The notes beneath the pieces were generated by a model. That model searched no databases. It was given only the letters and a program-made list of their open reading frames with translations, and was not told where the DNA came from. This document shows positions 1 to 5,796 of a stretch of DNA of 9,801 nt, piece after piece. The position numbers were made by a program, and so were the translations under genes. The DNA is from an uncultured Clostridiaceae bacterium (lineage in GTDB: Bacteria > Bacillota > Clostridia > TANB77 > CAG-508). How positions within the stretch are numbered: position 1 is the stretch's first letter; the number at the start of each line of letters is the position of its first letter. The stretch is taken from the NCBI GenBank assembly GCA_958417695.1, contig CATZDQ010000053.1, positions 1 through 9,801 of the forward strand. Direction: 5' to 3'.

Positions 1-80
1 ATTACTACAAAAGAAATTACGGATACTAAAATAATTGCCAATAAAATCACTACTATTCTTATTCTCTTCTTTGCTTTCAC
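1..80 (-). CDS. N-terminus of a membrane-anchored or secreted protein (possibly SecD), cut by window edge
   Basis: Only the first 26 codons are inside the window. Translation from a GTG at position 80 gives a protein starting MKAKKRIRIVVILLA, then continuing with hydrophobic residues to the edge. This is a short basic head followed by a single membrane segment or uncleaved signal. The start is well supported: GTAGGAGG at 90-97 lies 9 nt upstream. The gene begins 38 nt after the stop of the HD-domain gene, so the two are probably co-transcribed. SecD of Clostridia has this kind of N-terminus, and secD often lies near TIGR04086-type genes and the queA/tgt cluster, so SecD is a reasonable guess. 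That identity rests on context and general character, not on any diagnostic motif; lipoproteins and other anchored proteins would look the same over 26 residues. Confidence 0.6.
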   Translation of the reverse strand, partial: MKAKKRIRIVVILLAIILVSVISFVV

Positions 81-89
81 GATTTGTTT

Positions 90-97
90 CCTCCTAC
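90..97 (-). promoter_or_regulatory. Ribosome binding site of the GTG-started partial gene
   Basis: The minus-strand sequence GTAGGAGG is a near-perfect Shine-Dalgarno site 9 nt upstream of the GTG at 78-80. It identifies the start of a gene otherwise easy to miss because most of it lies outside the window. Confidence 0.75.
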
Positions 98-118
98 TTT
101 TTTATAAACTTTCTTTTC

Positions 119-778
119 CTATAATAATTTTGTTCCATTAATTTTTAATTCAAACCATATATTCAGATACTTAGCCGCATACTTACTCATCATCGTTCTA
201 TCCATAAAAATTTCAAAATAATCTAGCACAGGACAAATTTTTGTATCAATTGTTAAATCCAAAGTTGCCATTCTTTTTTCTTTATCTATCATAAAATCTG
301 CATTAGTAACTGCATAATTTACTTTATCATGTTTATCAAAAGTAGACATATTTGTATTAACCACTCTATCCCTATGCACATCTGACTTATCTGCTAAAAT
401 CAGAGCAGCTGAAATATCACTAACAGCTGTTCCTGTCTGCTCATCATGATTACCAATCGCCATCATAATCTCTGTTCTTTTCTGAACATCCATCCCCATA
501 TCCTTTAAAATCTCATAAGCCAAAATGGCACCAGAATGTGCATGGTCTACACGATTCACACTATTCCCAATATCATGCATATAACCAGCAATCTTAGATA
601 GTTCAATCCTTTCTTCTGGATAACCAAGTACCTCTAAAATTCTGCCAGCACGATGAGAAACAATACTAATATGTCTAACAGAATGCTCTGTATATCCCAG
701 CGCATTCATCTGTTTTTGAGCACTCATTACTAATTCTTGTATTTCTAAATTACTCTTAATATCTTCTAAAGTTATCAT
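119..778 (-). CDS. HD-domain phosphohydrolase
   Basis: A 219-residue soluble protein of the HD superfamily, whose members are metal-dependent phosphohydrolases, often acting on nucleotides; the substrate here is unknown. Counting from the chosen start, the metal-site motifs are visible: H32 and H36 in the GYTEH..RH stretch, the HD pair at 68-69 in GYMHDIGN, H79/H81, H111-D112 in IGNHDE, and D130/D133 in ILADKSD. The C-terminal ~80 residues are probably a small accessory domain. The ATG at 778 is chosen over in-frame ATGs at 784 and 799: GGAGG (785-789) sits 6 nt upstream of it, and a promoter whose -10 covers 798-803 would place transcription start at about 791, downstream of the longest candidate. 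The gene follows a terminator and starts its own unit with the partial gene downstream. The family assignment is firm; the function is not. Confidence 0.9.
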   Translation of the reverse strand: MITLEDIKSNLEIQELVMSAQKQMNALGYTEHSVRHISIVSHRAGRILEVLGYPEERIELSKIAGYMHDIGNSVNRVDHAHSGAILAYEILKDMGMDVQKRTEIMMAIGNHDEQTGTAVSDISAALILADKSDVHRDRVVNTNMSTFDKHDKVNYAVTNADFMIDKEKRMATLDLTIDTKICPVLDYFEIFMDRTMMSKYAAKYLNIWFELKINGTKLL

Positions 779-784
779 TTGCAT

Positions 785-789
785 CCTCC
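785..789 (-). promoter_or_regulatory. Ribosome binding site deciding the HD-gene start
   Basis: GGAGG on the minus strand lies 6 nt before the ATG at 778 and abuts the in-frame ATG at 784, which it therefore cannot serve. This favours the 219-residue product. Confidence 0.7.
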
Positions 790-797
790 ACCGCCTC

Positions 798-826
798 ATT
801 TTATCCTAAAACACAAAAAAATTCAA
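798..826 (-). promoter_or_regulatory. Probable sigma-A promoter of the HD-domain gene
   Basis: On the minus strand a -35 box TTGAAT (821-826, 4/6 to consensus) and a -10 box TAAAAT (798-803, 5/6) are separated by exactly 17 bp. The start point would be near 791, giving a ~12 nt leader that still contains the GGAGG. The -35 lies inside the downstream arm of the terminator of the preceding gene, so termination and initiation signals share bases. The assignment is by eye; in AT-rich DNA a chance match is possible. Confidence 0.5.
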
Positions 827-854
827 CCATTTTATGGGAAAATGATTGAATTTT
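815..854 (-). terminator. Intrinsic terminator of the TIGR04086-type gene
   Basis: Two 16-nt arms (818-833 and 839-854) pair around a 5-nt loop, with one position that is not Watson-Crick. On the minus strand the stem is followed by an uninterrupted T run (seven T including the stem end, to 815). It lies between the TIGR04086-type gene and the HD gene. Confidence 0.8.
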
Positions 855-870
855 ATCAAATGTTCATTAA

Positions 871-919
871 GTGTCCATCAGGACCAGGTACATATGGACA
901 GTTTTGTCCATGGGGACAC
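871..919. repeat. REP-like palindromic element with two TGTCCATNNGGAC units
   Basis: Two copies of TGTCCATNNGGAC start at 872 and 905, 33 nt apart. Each is a small inverted repeat (GTCC, 4-nt loop, GGAC). Between them ATGGACA (894-900) can pair with either TGTCCAT (872-878 or 905-911), and the outermost GTGTCC (871-876) pairs perfectly with GGACAC (914-919). Alternative folds are thus possible. It sits between the stop of the TIGR04086-type gene and that gene's terminator, a typical place for extragenic palindromes. Its sequence is unlike the palindromes that bound the RAYT in this window. Confidence 0.55.
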
Positions 920-928
920 ATCTGATTT

Positions 929-1324
929 TTACCTTCCACTGAGATTAACACCTATGATTCCGCCTACCATTCCGGCTATAATAGCTGCTGCCATCATGAT
1001 TATGGCATTCAAATTCATACTAAATCCGGTTCCTGTTAAACTAGATAATACATATATGGTTATTATATAAATAAGTCCTACTGCAGCTCCATTAATTAGT
1101 CCATATTTTTTTATCTTTAGTGTGCTTATAGAGCTTCCAATTAGTAAGCTAATAGCGGTAATAACAATGACTACTGGTTGGATGGTGTTTTCTTGGATAG
1201 ATGTATAGGTTAATATCATGGCGAAAACAAATAGCAAGGCTAATGTTAAAATAATGGCTACTATACTTCCTTTTACAACACGCATGATATTTTGTGTTAA
1301 TTCATTTTTATCTATATTTTCCAT
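929..1324 (-). CDS. TIGR04086/YrzE-like four-helix membrane protein
   Basis: A 131-residue integral membrane protein with four predicted helices at about 19-40, 48-70, 76-96 and 106-127. The last ones are rich in Gly and Ala (AAAIIAGMVGGIIGVNL), and a basic loop KIKKYG lies between helices 2 and 3. Length, helix count and the small-residue C-terminal helix fit the TIGR04086 family, found in Clostridia near the queuosine and preprotein-translocase genes; its function is unknown. The start at 1324 is preferred because GAGGGAG (1328-1334) precedes it. An upstream in-frame ATG at 1360 adds 12 residues but has only a poor, purine-rich leader. The gene lies between two terminators and so is probably monocistronic. 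Its promoter is not clear; a TAAAAT at 1350-1355 could be a -10 but lacks a good -35. Confidence 0.85.
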   Translation of the reverse strand: MENIDKNELTQNIMRVVKGSIVAIILTLALLFVFAMILTYTSIQENTIQPVVIVITAISLLIGSSISTLKIKKYGLINGAAVGLIYIITIYVLSSLTGTGFSMNLNAIIMMAAAIIAGMVGGIIGVNLSGR

Positions 1325-1327
1325 AGG

Positions 1328-1334
1328 CTCCCTC
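1328..1334 (-). promoter_or_regulatory. Ribosome binding site deciding the TIGR04086-type gene start
   Basis: GAGGGAG on the minus strand ends 3 nt before the ATG at 1324, with its GAGG core 6 nt away. It is far better than anything before the upstream ATG at 1360. Confidence 0.6.
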
Positions 1335-1379
1335 TTTTCTTTTTTGTAAATTTTATGCATTTTTTTCTTTTTTAGAACT

Positions 1380-1413
1380 AAAAAGAAGACTTAAAAAAGT
1401 TTTAAGTCTTCTT
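1380..1413 (-). terminator. Intrinsic terminator after the WG-repeat gene
   Basis: Perfect 14-bp inverted repeat (1383-1396 and 1400-1413) with a 3-nt loop, followed on the minus strand by five T (counting the stem end). It lies 43 nt after the WG-repeat gene and closes the long unit that includes queA and tgt. The other side is also T-rich, so it could work in both directions, but no plus-strand gene approaches it. Confidence 0.85.
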
Positions 1414-1456
1414 ACATTTTATTTTTTCATTTTATCTTTTTATTTTATTATTTACT

Positions 1457-2947
1457 TTAGTTTAAAATGTTAGTATCCATAGATTGGTTTGTCATTGTAT
1501 TGGTAATTGTATTGACTGTTGTGTTGTTAGTAGTTGTATTCGTATTAGTATCTGTATTATCTTCTTCGTTTAGTTTGTCTATATTTACATAGGTATGAAT
1601 ATAATCTAATACATCTAATGAATTTCCATTGTTTACCATAGTATAAGTATCCTTATTATCTACAGTTACAGAATATACGGTTTCTAGAGCAAATGGTACT
1701 AATTCTTTTCCTAGAGAGTTGACAATACCATATAAAGTTACTTTTTTATTATCACCCAAATTAAATTCTTTTGCTACAACAATGCCTTCTACATCTGGAA
1801 TGATTAATAAATTATTGGTTGTTTTATCTTTACTAGTTCCTGCTATAGAGCCAAATTCCTTATATTCAATTGGTAAAATAATGTTTCCTTTTTTATCATA
1901 TAGTCCCCATTTTCCATCTCTTTTTACAGGAATAGCGTTGTCAAATAGTAAATATTGATTTTTTATTTCATTGCTTGGATATAAAGTAGCATCTATACCA
2001 ATTTTCTCATATTCTGGATAAATTAAAATCTTACCATTTTTCTCAATAACCCCTTGTTTTCCATTACTGGTTGCTAAATATAAATTTAGGTTTTTATCAA
2101 TTTGTTTTAGACTATCGTATTGTGGTTTTACTTTTGTACTACCATCTGCTGTTACAATGCCTACCGTTTTTTCTGTTGTTGTTACAATGAATTCTTGATT
2201 ACTTTCAATAAATTCCATGTCTGCATATTTGGTACCTACAATTTCTTCTCCATCTGTGGAATATATGCCATATTTTATTCCTGTTGTTGATGAAGAGGTA
2301 TCTGTATTAAGTCTGTCTTGTACTACAACTAGTCCATAACGTAATGCTTTTTGATTATTAAAATTCGTTAATGCAGATGTATTCATCGCTTGTGTATAAT
2401 GGTTTACTAGATATGGTAATGTATATACAGTCATTTGATTTTTTTGTTTATCATATCCCATTGTTACATTACAAGCAATTCCTAGACCTTCCATGGTTGT
2501 GTATAATTTATTATTTATTTTTTTGACTGGCATATCTAAAGTAAAATATTCATAATCTGTACTATCTGGTACATTTTTATAGACTTTATCTGAGTCTTTT
2601 TCAAAAGTACAAACTTCATCTATACTTTCTACATAGCATTGGTTTGTTTTTTCAGTATACTGTTTATAACCACCATTATAATATTTGTATCCTACAAGTG
2701 CTGCAATATCTTTAATAGATATATACACATTATCGTCTTCAAATACAAACAAATCTTGTGTTATATTTTTACTAGCCACACTTTTTCCATCTATAAAAAA
2801 TTTAAATGCTTGTGCTCTTAACACATATATTGTAACGCCTAGTCCAATACTAATGAGTAATAATATTACAATCAAAATAATTATTAATTTCATTAATTTT
2901 TTATTTTTCTGTTCTTTTTCCGTTAGGTTTGTTCCGATAATTTCCAT
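1457..2947 (-). CDS. Membrane-anchored WG-repeat protein with copper-amine-oxidase-like N-terminal domain
   Basis: A 496-residue protein, probably facing outward. Residues 1-18 are polar and basic, 19-44 form one hydrophobic anchor. Residues ~47-178 resemble the copper-amine-oxidase N-terminal-like module of Firmicute surface proteins (FFIDGKSV..., VYISIKDIAALVG, KLYTTMEGLG). From ~201 to 425 there are WG-type repeats, each with an aromatic-G-(I/L/V) start, a D/N-G turn and a P-x-Y/E end: about 225-247, 261-282, 297-318, 346-368 and 405-425, with a degenerate one near 201. The last ~36 residues are a low-complexity Asn/Thr tail. It starts 30 nt after tgt with AGAGGTGG upstream, so it is the last gene of that operon. 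WG repeats are thought to form beta-propeller-like binding surfaces; no catalytic residues are evident and the partner is unknown. Confidence 0.85.
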   Translation of the reverse strand: MEIIGTNLTEKEQKNKKLMKLIIILIVILLLISIGLGVTIYVLRAQAFKFFIDGKSVASKNITQDLFVFEDDNVYISIKDIAALVGYKYYNGGYKQYTEKTNQCYVESIDEVCTFEKDSDKVYKNVPDSTDYEYFTLDMPVKKINNKLYTTMEGLGIACNVTMGYDKQKNQMTVYTLPYLVNHYTQAMNTSALTNFNNQKALRYGLVVVQDRLNTDTSSSTTGIKYGIYSTDGEEIVGTKYADMEFIESNQEFIVTTTEKTVGIVTADGSTKVKPQYDSLKQIDKNLNLYLATSNGKQGVIEKNGKILIYPEYEKIGIDATLYPSNEIKNQYLLFDNAIPVKRDGKWGLYDKKGNIILPIEYKEFGSIAGTSKDKTTNNLLIIPDVEGIVVAKEFNLGDNKKVTLYGIVNSLGKELVPFALETVYSVTVDNKDTYTMVNNGNSLDVLDYIHTYVNIDKLNEEDNTDTNTNTTTNNTTVNTITNTMTNQSMDTNILN

Positions 2948-2977
2948 AAATCCACCTCTTATTTTCTTTCGTTACTT

Positions 2978-4108
2978 TTATCTTTCTTCATGATAATATT
3001 TTTTATAAAATGTTTTTACAAAATCACCTAAATGATCCTGCTCTATTTCTATTCTAACGCTTTCCATTAATTTCGTCAAGAACCTTAGGTTATGAATGGA
3101 CAATAATCGAACACCTAATATCTCATTTGCTTTAATTAAATGACGTATATAGGCTCTTGAATAATTTTGACAAGTATAACAATCACATTCTTTATCTAGT
3201 GGCCCCCAATCTCTTTCATAAGTAGCGTTTCTGACTACTACTTTTCCTGAAGATGTCATCGCTGTTCCATTTCTAGCAATTCTCGTTGGTAAAACACAAT
3301 CACACATATCGATTCCTGCCATAGCCGCTTCTAATAAATAATCGGGTGTTCCTACTCCCATTAGATAACGTGGCTTATCTTTTGGCATTAGTGGTGCTGT
3401 ATATTGTAGGATATCCAAAAATTCTTCTTTTGGCTCCCCTACACTAATACCACCAATAGCATAGCCTGGAAAATCTAAGGCGATTAAATCTTCGGCACTT
3501 CTTTGTCTTAAATCTTTATAAAAACCACCTTGTATAATACCAAATAATCCCTGTTCTTCTATATTTTTATGTGCTTCTTTACAGCGAACTGCCCATCTAG
3601 TCGTTCTTTCCATAGAATTTTTAGTATATTCATAAGTAGCAGGATATCCTACACATTCATCAAAAGACATAATAATATCTGCACCTAGGGCTTCTTCTAT
3701 TTCCATAACCTTTTCTGGCGAAAAGAAATGCTTGCTACCATCTAAATGAGATTTAAATTCTACGCCTTCTTCTGTAATCGTTCTTAAATCACTTAAACTA
3801 AATACTTGGAAACCACCACAGTCTGTTAAAATAGGTCTATCCCATTTCATAAATTGGTGTAAGCCACCCGCTTCTTTTACAATTTCATGGCCTGGTCTTA
3901 GATACAAGTGATATGTGTTAGATAATATAATTTGTGCTTTTACTTCCTCTTTTAATTCCTCTGGTGTCATGGATTTTACAGTAGCTTGCGTACCCACTGG
4001 CATAAAAATAGGGGTTTGAATATCTCCATGAGGAGTATGTATCACTCCTCTTCTTGCACCTGTTTGTTTACATTCATGTAATAATTCGTATGTAATGGCT
4101 GATTTCAT
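2978..4108 (-). CDS. tgt: tRNA-guanine transglycosylase
   Basis: Full-length 376-residue Tgt, which exchanges guanine at wobble position 34 of GUN-anticodon tRNAs for preQ1 in the queuosine pathway. Key residues are all present: D96 in LTDCGGFQVFS, D150 in SFDECVGYP, Q193 in IIQGG, the GGISVGEP loop at 219-226, the nucleophile D270 in MCDCVLPTR, and the zinc site C308, C310, C313 and H339. The ATG at 4108 is preceded by AAAGGAG 5 nt away. That site directly follows the Nudix stop codon (12 nt between genes), so translation is probably coupled. In many bacteria queA lies immediately upstream; here the RAYT unit and a Nudix gene intervene. The WG-repeat gene follows after 30 nt. Confidence 0.98.
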   Translation of the reverse strand: MKSAITYELLHECKQTGARRGVIHTPHGDIQTPIFMPVGTQATVKSMTPEELKEEVKAQIILSNTYHLYLRPGHEIVKEAGGLHQFMKWDRPILTDCGGFQVFSLSDLRTITEEGVEFKSHLDGSKHFFSPEKVMEIEEALGADIIMSFDECVGYPATYEYTKNSMERTTRWAVRCKEAHKNIEEQGLFGIIQGGFYKDLRQRSAEDLIALDFPGYAIGGISVGEPKEEFLDILQYTAPLMPKDKPRYLMGVGTPDYLLEAAMAGIDMCDCVLPTRIARNGTAMTSSGKVVVRNATYERDWGPLDKECDCYTCQNYSRAYIRHLIKANEILGVRLLSIHNLRFLTKLMESVRIEIEQDHLGDFVKTFYKKYYHEER

Positions 4109-4120
4109 ATTAACTCCTTT

Positions 4121-4888
4121 TTATCTTTCCTTTTCTTCTCTTTGTACTTGCCTATCTTCTAGTTCTAACATTTGTTTTACATATAATCTTTGTGGATTAT
4201 CTAATGTTTTTAATGTCTCTACTGCTTTTCCCTCTGGCAAGAAATATAATCTCTCAAACTCAGTCTCTCCATTCGTTTGCTTTAAATATGCCTTATACTC
4301 TTCAAAATGTTCTTCTATCTGGTCAGCTGTCAAATTAGATTTTGCTTTTAAAATTACACTATAGGAATGTCTCTCTCCCTCTGGCATTTCTAAATAAGAA
4401 AAACCATAACTTTCTATTTGGTTTTTATCTTGTAAATCCAAATTCATTTCCTCTTTTAACTCTCTTTGAGCTGTTTTTACCATATCAAAGGTATCTGCTA
4501 CTCTATCTTTTTCATCAATTCCTCCACCAGCAACTTGTAAGCATCTAGGATATGATGTCGTTTCATCTAATTCTCCTAAAATCAGAAAATTATCTTTCGT
4601 TTTAACTAAGGCCCCACTACATAAATTATGACAAGCATACTCATCTTCTATTCCATGTCTTTCATCATATAAATAATGGGCATAATCTGTTTTTTCTACG
4701 GTTAATTCTATTTCCATAAGTCTCTCTTCCATCTTAGTCACATTCCAAACAATACCATTAAATAAATGTGGATTCTTCTGTAATTGCTCTTGCCAAAAGA
4801 TATCTATTTTCTCTCTTAATTCTACTGGTAGATTCATTTTTTCATCTATACGCTTAACTATAATTGGTTTTCTAGTCGATTTTACCAT
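4121..4888 (-). CDS. Nudix hydrolase family protein
   Basis: A 255-residue soluble protein. The Nudix helix core is clear at 142-147 (RELKEE), which supplies the metal-binding glutamates, and it follows a Gly-rich loop at 121-123 (AGGGID). The match to the standard GX5EX7REUXEEXGU box is imperfect: extra residues separate the Gly loop from the helix, the first Glu is not at the expected spacing, and the Gly after EE is Asn149 (EEMNL). An N-terminal ~85-residue segment, including HLFNGIVWNV and YDERHGIEDEYAC, precedes the catalytic fold, and the C-terminus is charged. Nudix enzymes cleave nucleoside diphosphates linked to another moiety; the substrate is not predictable here. GGAAGG (4895-4900) lies 6 nt before the ATG. 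The right-hand repeat of the RAYT unit ends 2 nt upstream of that site. It is almost certainly co-transcribed with tgt. Confidence 0.88.
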   Translation of the reverse strand: MVKSTRKPIIVKRIDEKMNLPVELREKIDIFWQEQLQKNPHLFNGIVWNVTKMEERLMEIELTVEKTDYAHYLYDERHGIEDEYACHNLCSGALVKTKDNFLILGELDETTSYPRCLQVAGGGIDEKDRVADTFDMVKTAQRELKEEMNLDLQDKNQIESYGFSYLEMPEGERHSYSVILKAKSNLTADQIEEHFEEYKAYLKQTNGETEFERLYFLPEGKAVETLKTLDNPQRLYVKQMLELEDRQVQREEKER

Positions 4889-4902
4889 TTCTTACCTTCC
4901 TT

Positions 4903-4944
4903 TTTTGCCAAACGGTTGTCAAAAGGGACGTTCCTTTCTGACAA
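4903..4944 (-). repeat. RAYT-flanking inverted repeat, copy downstream of the transposase
   Basis: Read on the minus strand, this matches 5755-5796 (plus strand) at 36 of 42 positions. The part nearest the transposase (4916-4944) is an imperfect palindrome: TTGTCA plus AAAGG (4916-4926) pairs with CCTTT and TGACAA (4933-4944), with one bulged C at 4938 and a loop GACGTT. The outer 13 nt contain a second TTGGCA on the minus strand. The palindrome ends 2 nt after the transposase stop. Confidence 0.85.
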
Positions 4945-4946
4945 TC

Positions 4947-5702
4947 TCATTCTTTTATCCATTTTCTAATTGTTTCTCTACTTATATTAATTATTTCTTC
5001 TATTTTTCGATATGAAATTCTTTCTTTTTCATGCAATTCTTTACATATCTGTTTTAACATAAGTCGATTATTTTTTAATTCTTGCAAAGTTATATGTTTT
5101 TGATTCAAATATCTTTGTATTATATTTTTAGCAATTATCTTTTTATCTTTTTGTACATCTAAGAATTCTTCTTGCACATGGTCATCTTTATGCATTTTTT
5201 TATATTCTTGTAAATTTGCAAACAATGAAATATCATTACTTGTATAATCTTTTAACTTTTCAGTCCATTGTTGGTAACTGGAAAATATATATTCATCTGC
5301 ACTTTCACATATCTTAGCCTTTAGTGGATTATTATGAATATATATTATAGCATTCTTTAAGTGCTTTACATTCTGAATTACTTGTACCTGGTAGCGATTT
5401 CTATAAACATAGCCAACTCGTTGTTTCTTTTTATTATAGTAAATTGCATAACTTGTATTCACACATTGCATATATTTTGACAATTCTGAAATTTCCTTTA
5501 TTTGGACTAGTATATGTACATGATTATCCATAATACAATATGCCACTATCTTTATACACATTTTGTTAGCATATTTTATCATCAGTTTCTTATAGACTTC
5601 TTTTTCCTCATTTGCGTTAAAAATAAATTCTCTATCTATTCCCTGTACCATAACATGAAAAAATTGTCTTTTTTCATATGATTTTCTAGATGTCCTTGGC
5701 AT
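4947..5702 (-). CDS. REP-associated tyrosine transposase (RAYT, Y1/HUH family)
   Basis: A 251-residue Y1-type single-strand DNA transposase. It opens with the family-typical MPR...R......FFHVMVQGI. The HUH metal site is H61-V-H63 in CIMDNHVHILVQ. A tyrosine in TSYAIYYN (most likely Y85) is the candidate nucleophile that forms a 5'-phosphotyrosine bond. RNRYQ (101-105) and YIHNNPLKA (121-129) are further family signatures. Residues ~200-251 form a helix-turn-helix-like tail (ISYRKIEEIINISRETIRKWIKE split over 229-251). All core motifs look intact with no frame disruption, so the protein is probably active or recently so. AAGGAG (5707-5712) lies 4 nt before the ATG. Both sides carry inverted palindromes. 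A weak promoter-like pair (TTGGCA at 5756-5761, TGAAAT at 5734-5739) would use the repeat end as -35, but it is not convincing. Confidence 0.93.
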   Translation of the reverse strand: MPRTSRKSYEKRQFFHVMVQGIDREFIFNANEEKEVYKKLMIKYANKMCIKIVAYCIMDNHVHILVQIKEISELSKYMQCVNTSYAIYYNKKKQRVGYVYRNRYQVQVIQNVKHLKNAIIYIHNNPLKAKICESADEYIFSSYQQWTEKLKDYTSNDISLFANLQEYKKMHKDDHVQEEFLDVQKDKKIIAKNIIQRYLNQKHITLQELKNNRLMLKQICKELHEKERISYRKIEEIINISRETIRKWIKE

Positions 5703-5754
5703 ATTACTCCTTCTTTCATAGTAAATTGCCCCTATTTCATCCTCATTTTATTCA

Positions 5755-5796
5755 TTGCCAAAAAGGAACGTCCCTTTTGGCAACCTCTTGGCACAA
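5755..5796 (+). repeat. RAYT-flanking inverted repeat, copy upstream of the transposase
   Basis: An imperfect palindrome at 5755-5783 (arms TTGCCAAAAAGG and CCTTTTGGCAA, one bulged A, loop AACGTC) is followed by 13 nt including a second TTGGCA at 5788-5793. The repeat ends exactly at the queA stop codon. Relative to the other copy, the stem differs at a paired position: C5758-G5780 here versus T-A there, so pairing is preserved. Confidence 0.85.

Larger units (their letters stand above)
4903..5796 (-). mobile_element. RAYT transposase unit bounded by ~42 bp inverted repeats
   Basis: A compact 894-bp unit contains one Y1/HUH transposase gene and inverted palindromic repeats at both ends. Its outer limits fall at the queA stop codon (5797-5799) and just before the Nudix ribosome binding site (4895-4900). 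No target-site duplication is evident, as expected for HUH transposases. RAYT genes are usually single-copy domesticated relatives of IS200/IS605 transposases that act on short REP palindromes. Whether this unit still moves as a whole is not shown by the sequence. Confidence 0.75.

Noticed and set aside
846..1070. 74-codon plus-strand open frame
   Set aside because: It overlaps the opposite-strand TIGR04086-type gene and the terminator, has no ribosome binding site, and reads as the complement of transmembrane codons.
1350..1378. Possible promoter of the TIGR04086-type gene
   Set aside because: TAAAAT is a fair -10 but no -35 at 16-18 bp matches more than half of consensus.
1719..2993. Three plus-strand open frames (1719-1958, 2639-2821, 2685-2993)
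   Set aside because: All lie opposite the WG-repeat gene, whose repeats and domains are clear; no upstream signals.
4095..4548. Two plus-strand open frames
   Set aside because: Opposite the Nudix gene, with no independent coding signs.
4916..4944. RAYT palindrome as an intrinsic terminator after the transposase
   Set aside because: No T tract follows the stem on the minus strand, so it is treated as a repeat rather than a terminator.
5734..5761. Possible RAYT promoter using TTGGCA of the repeat as -35
   Set aside because: The -10 (TGAAAT) matches only 4 of 6, the spacer is 16 bp, and the gene can be served by the upstream promoter; kept as a remark only.
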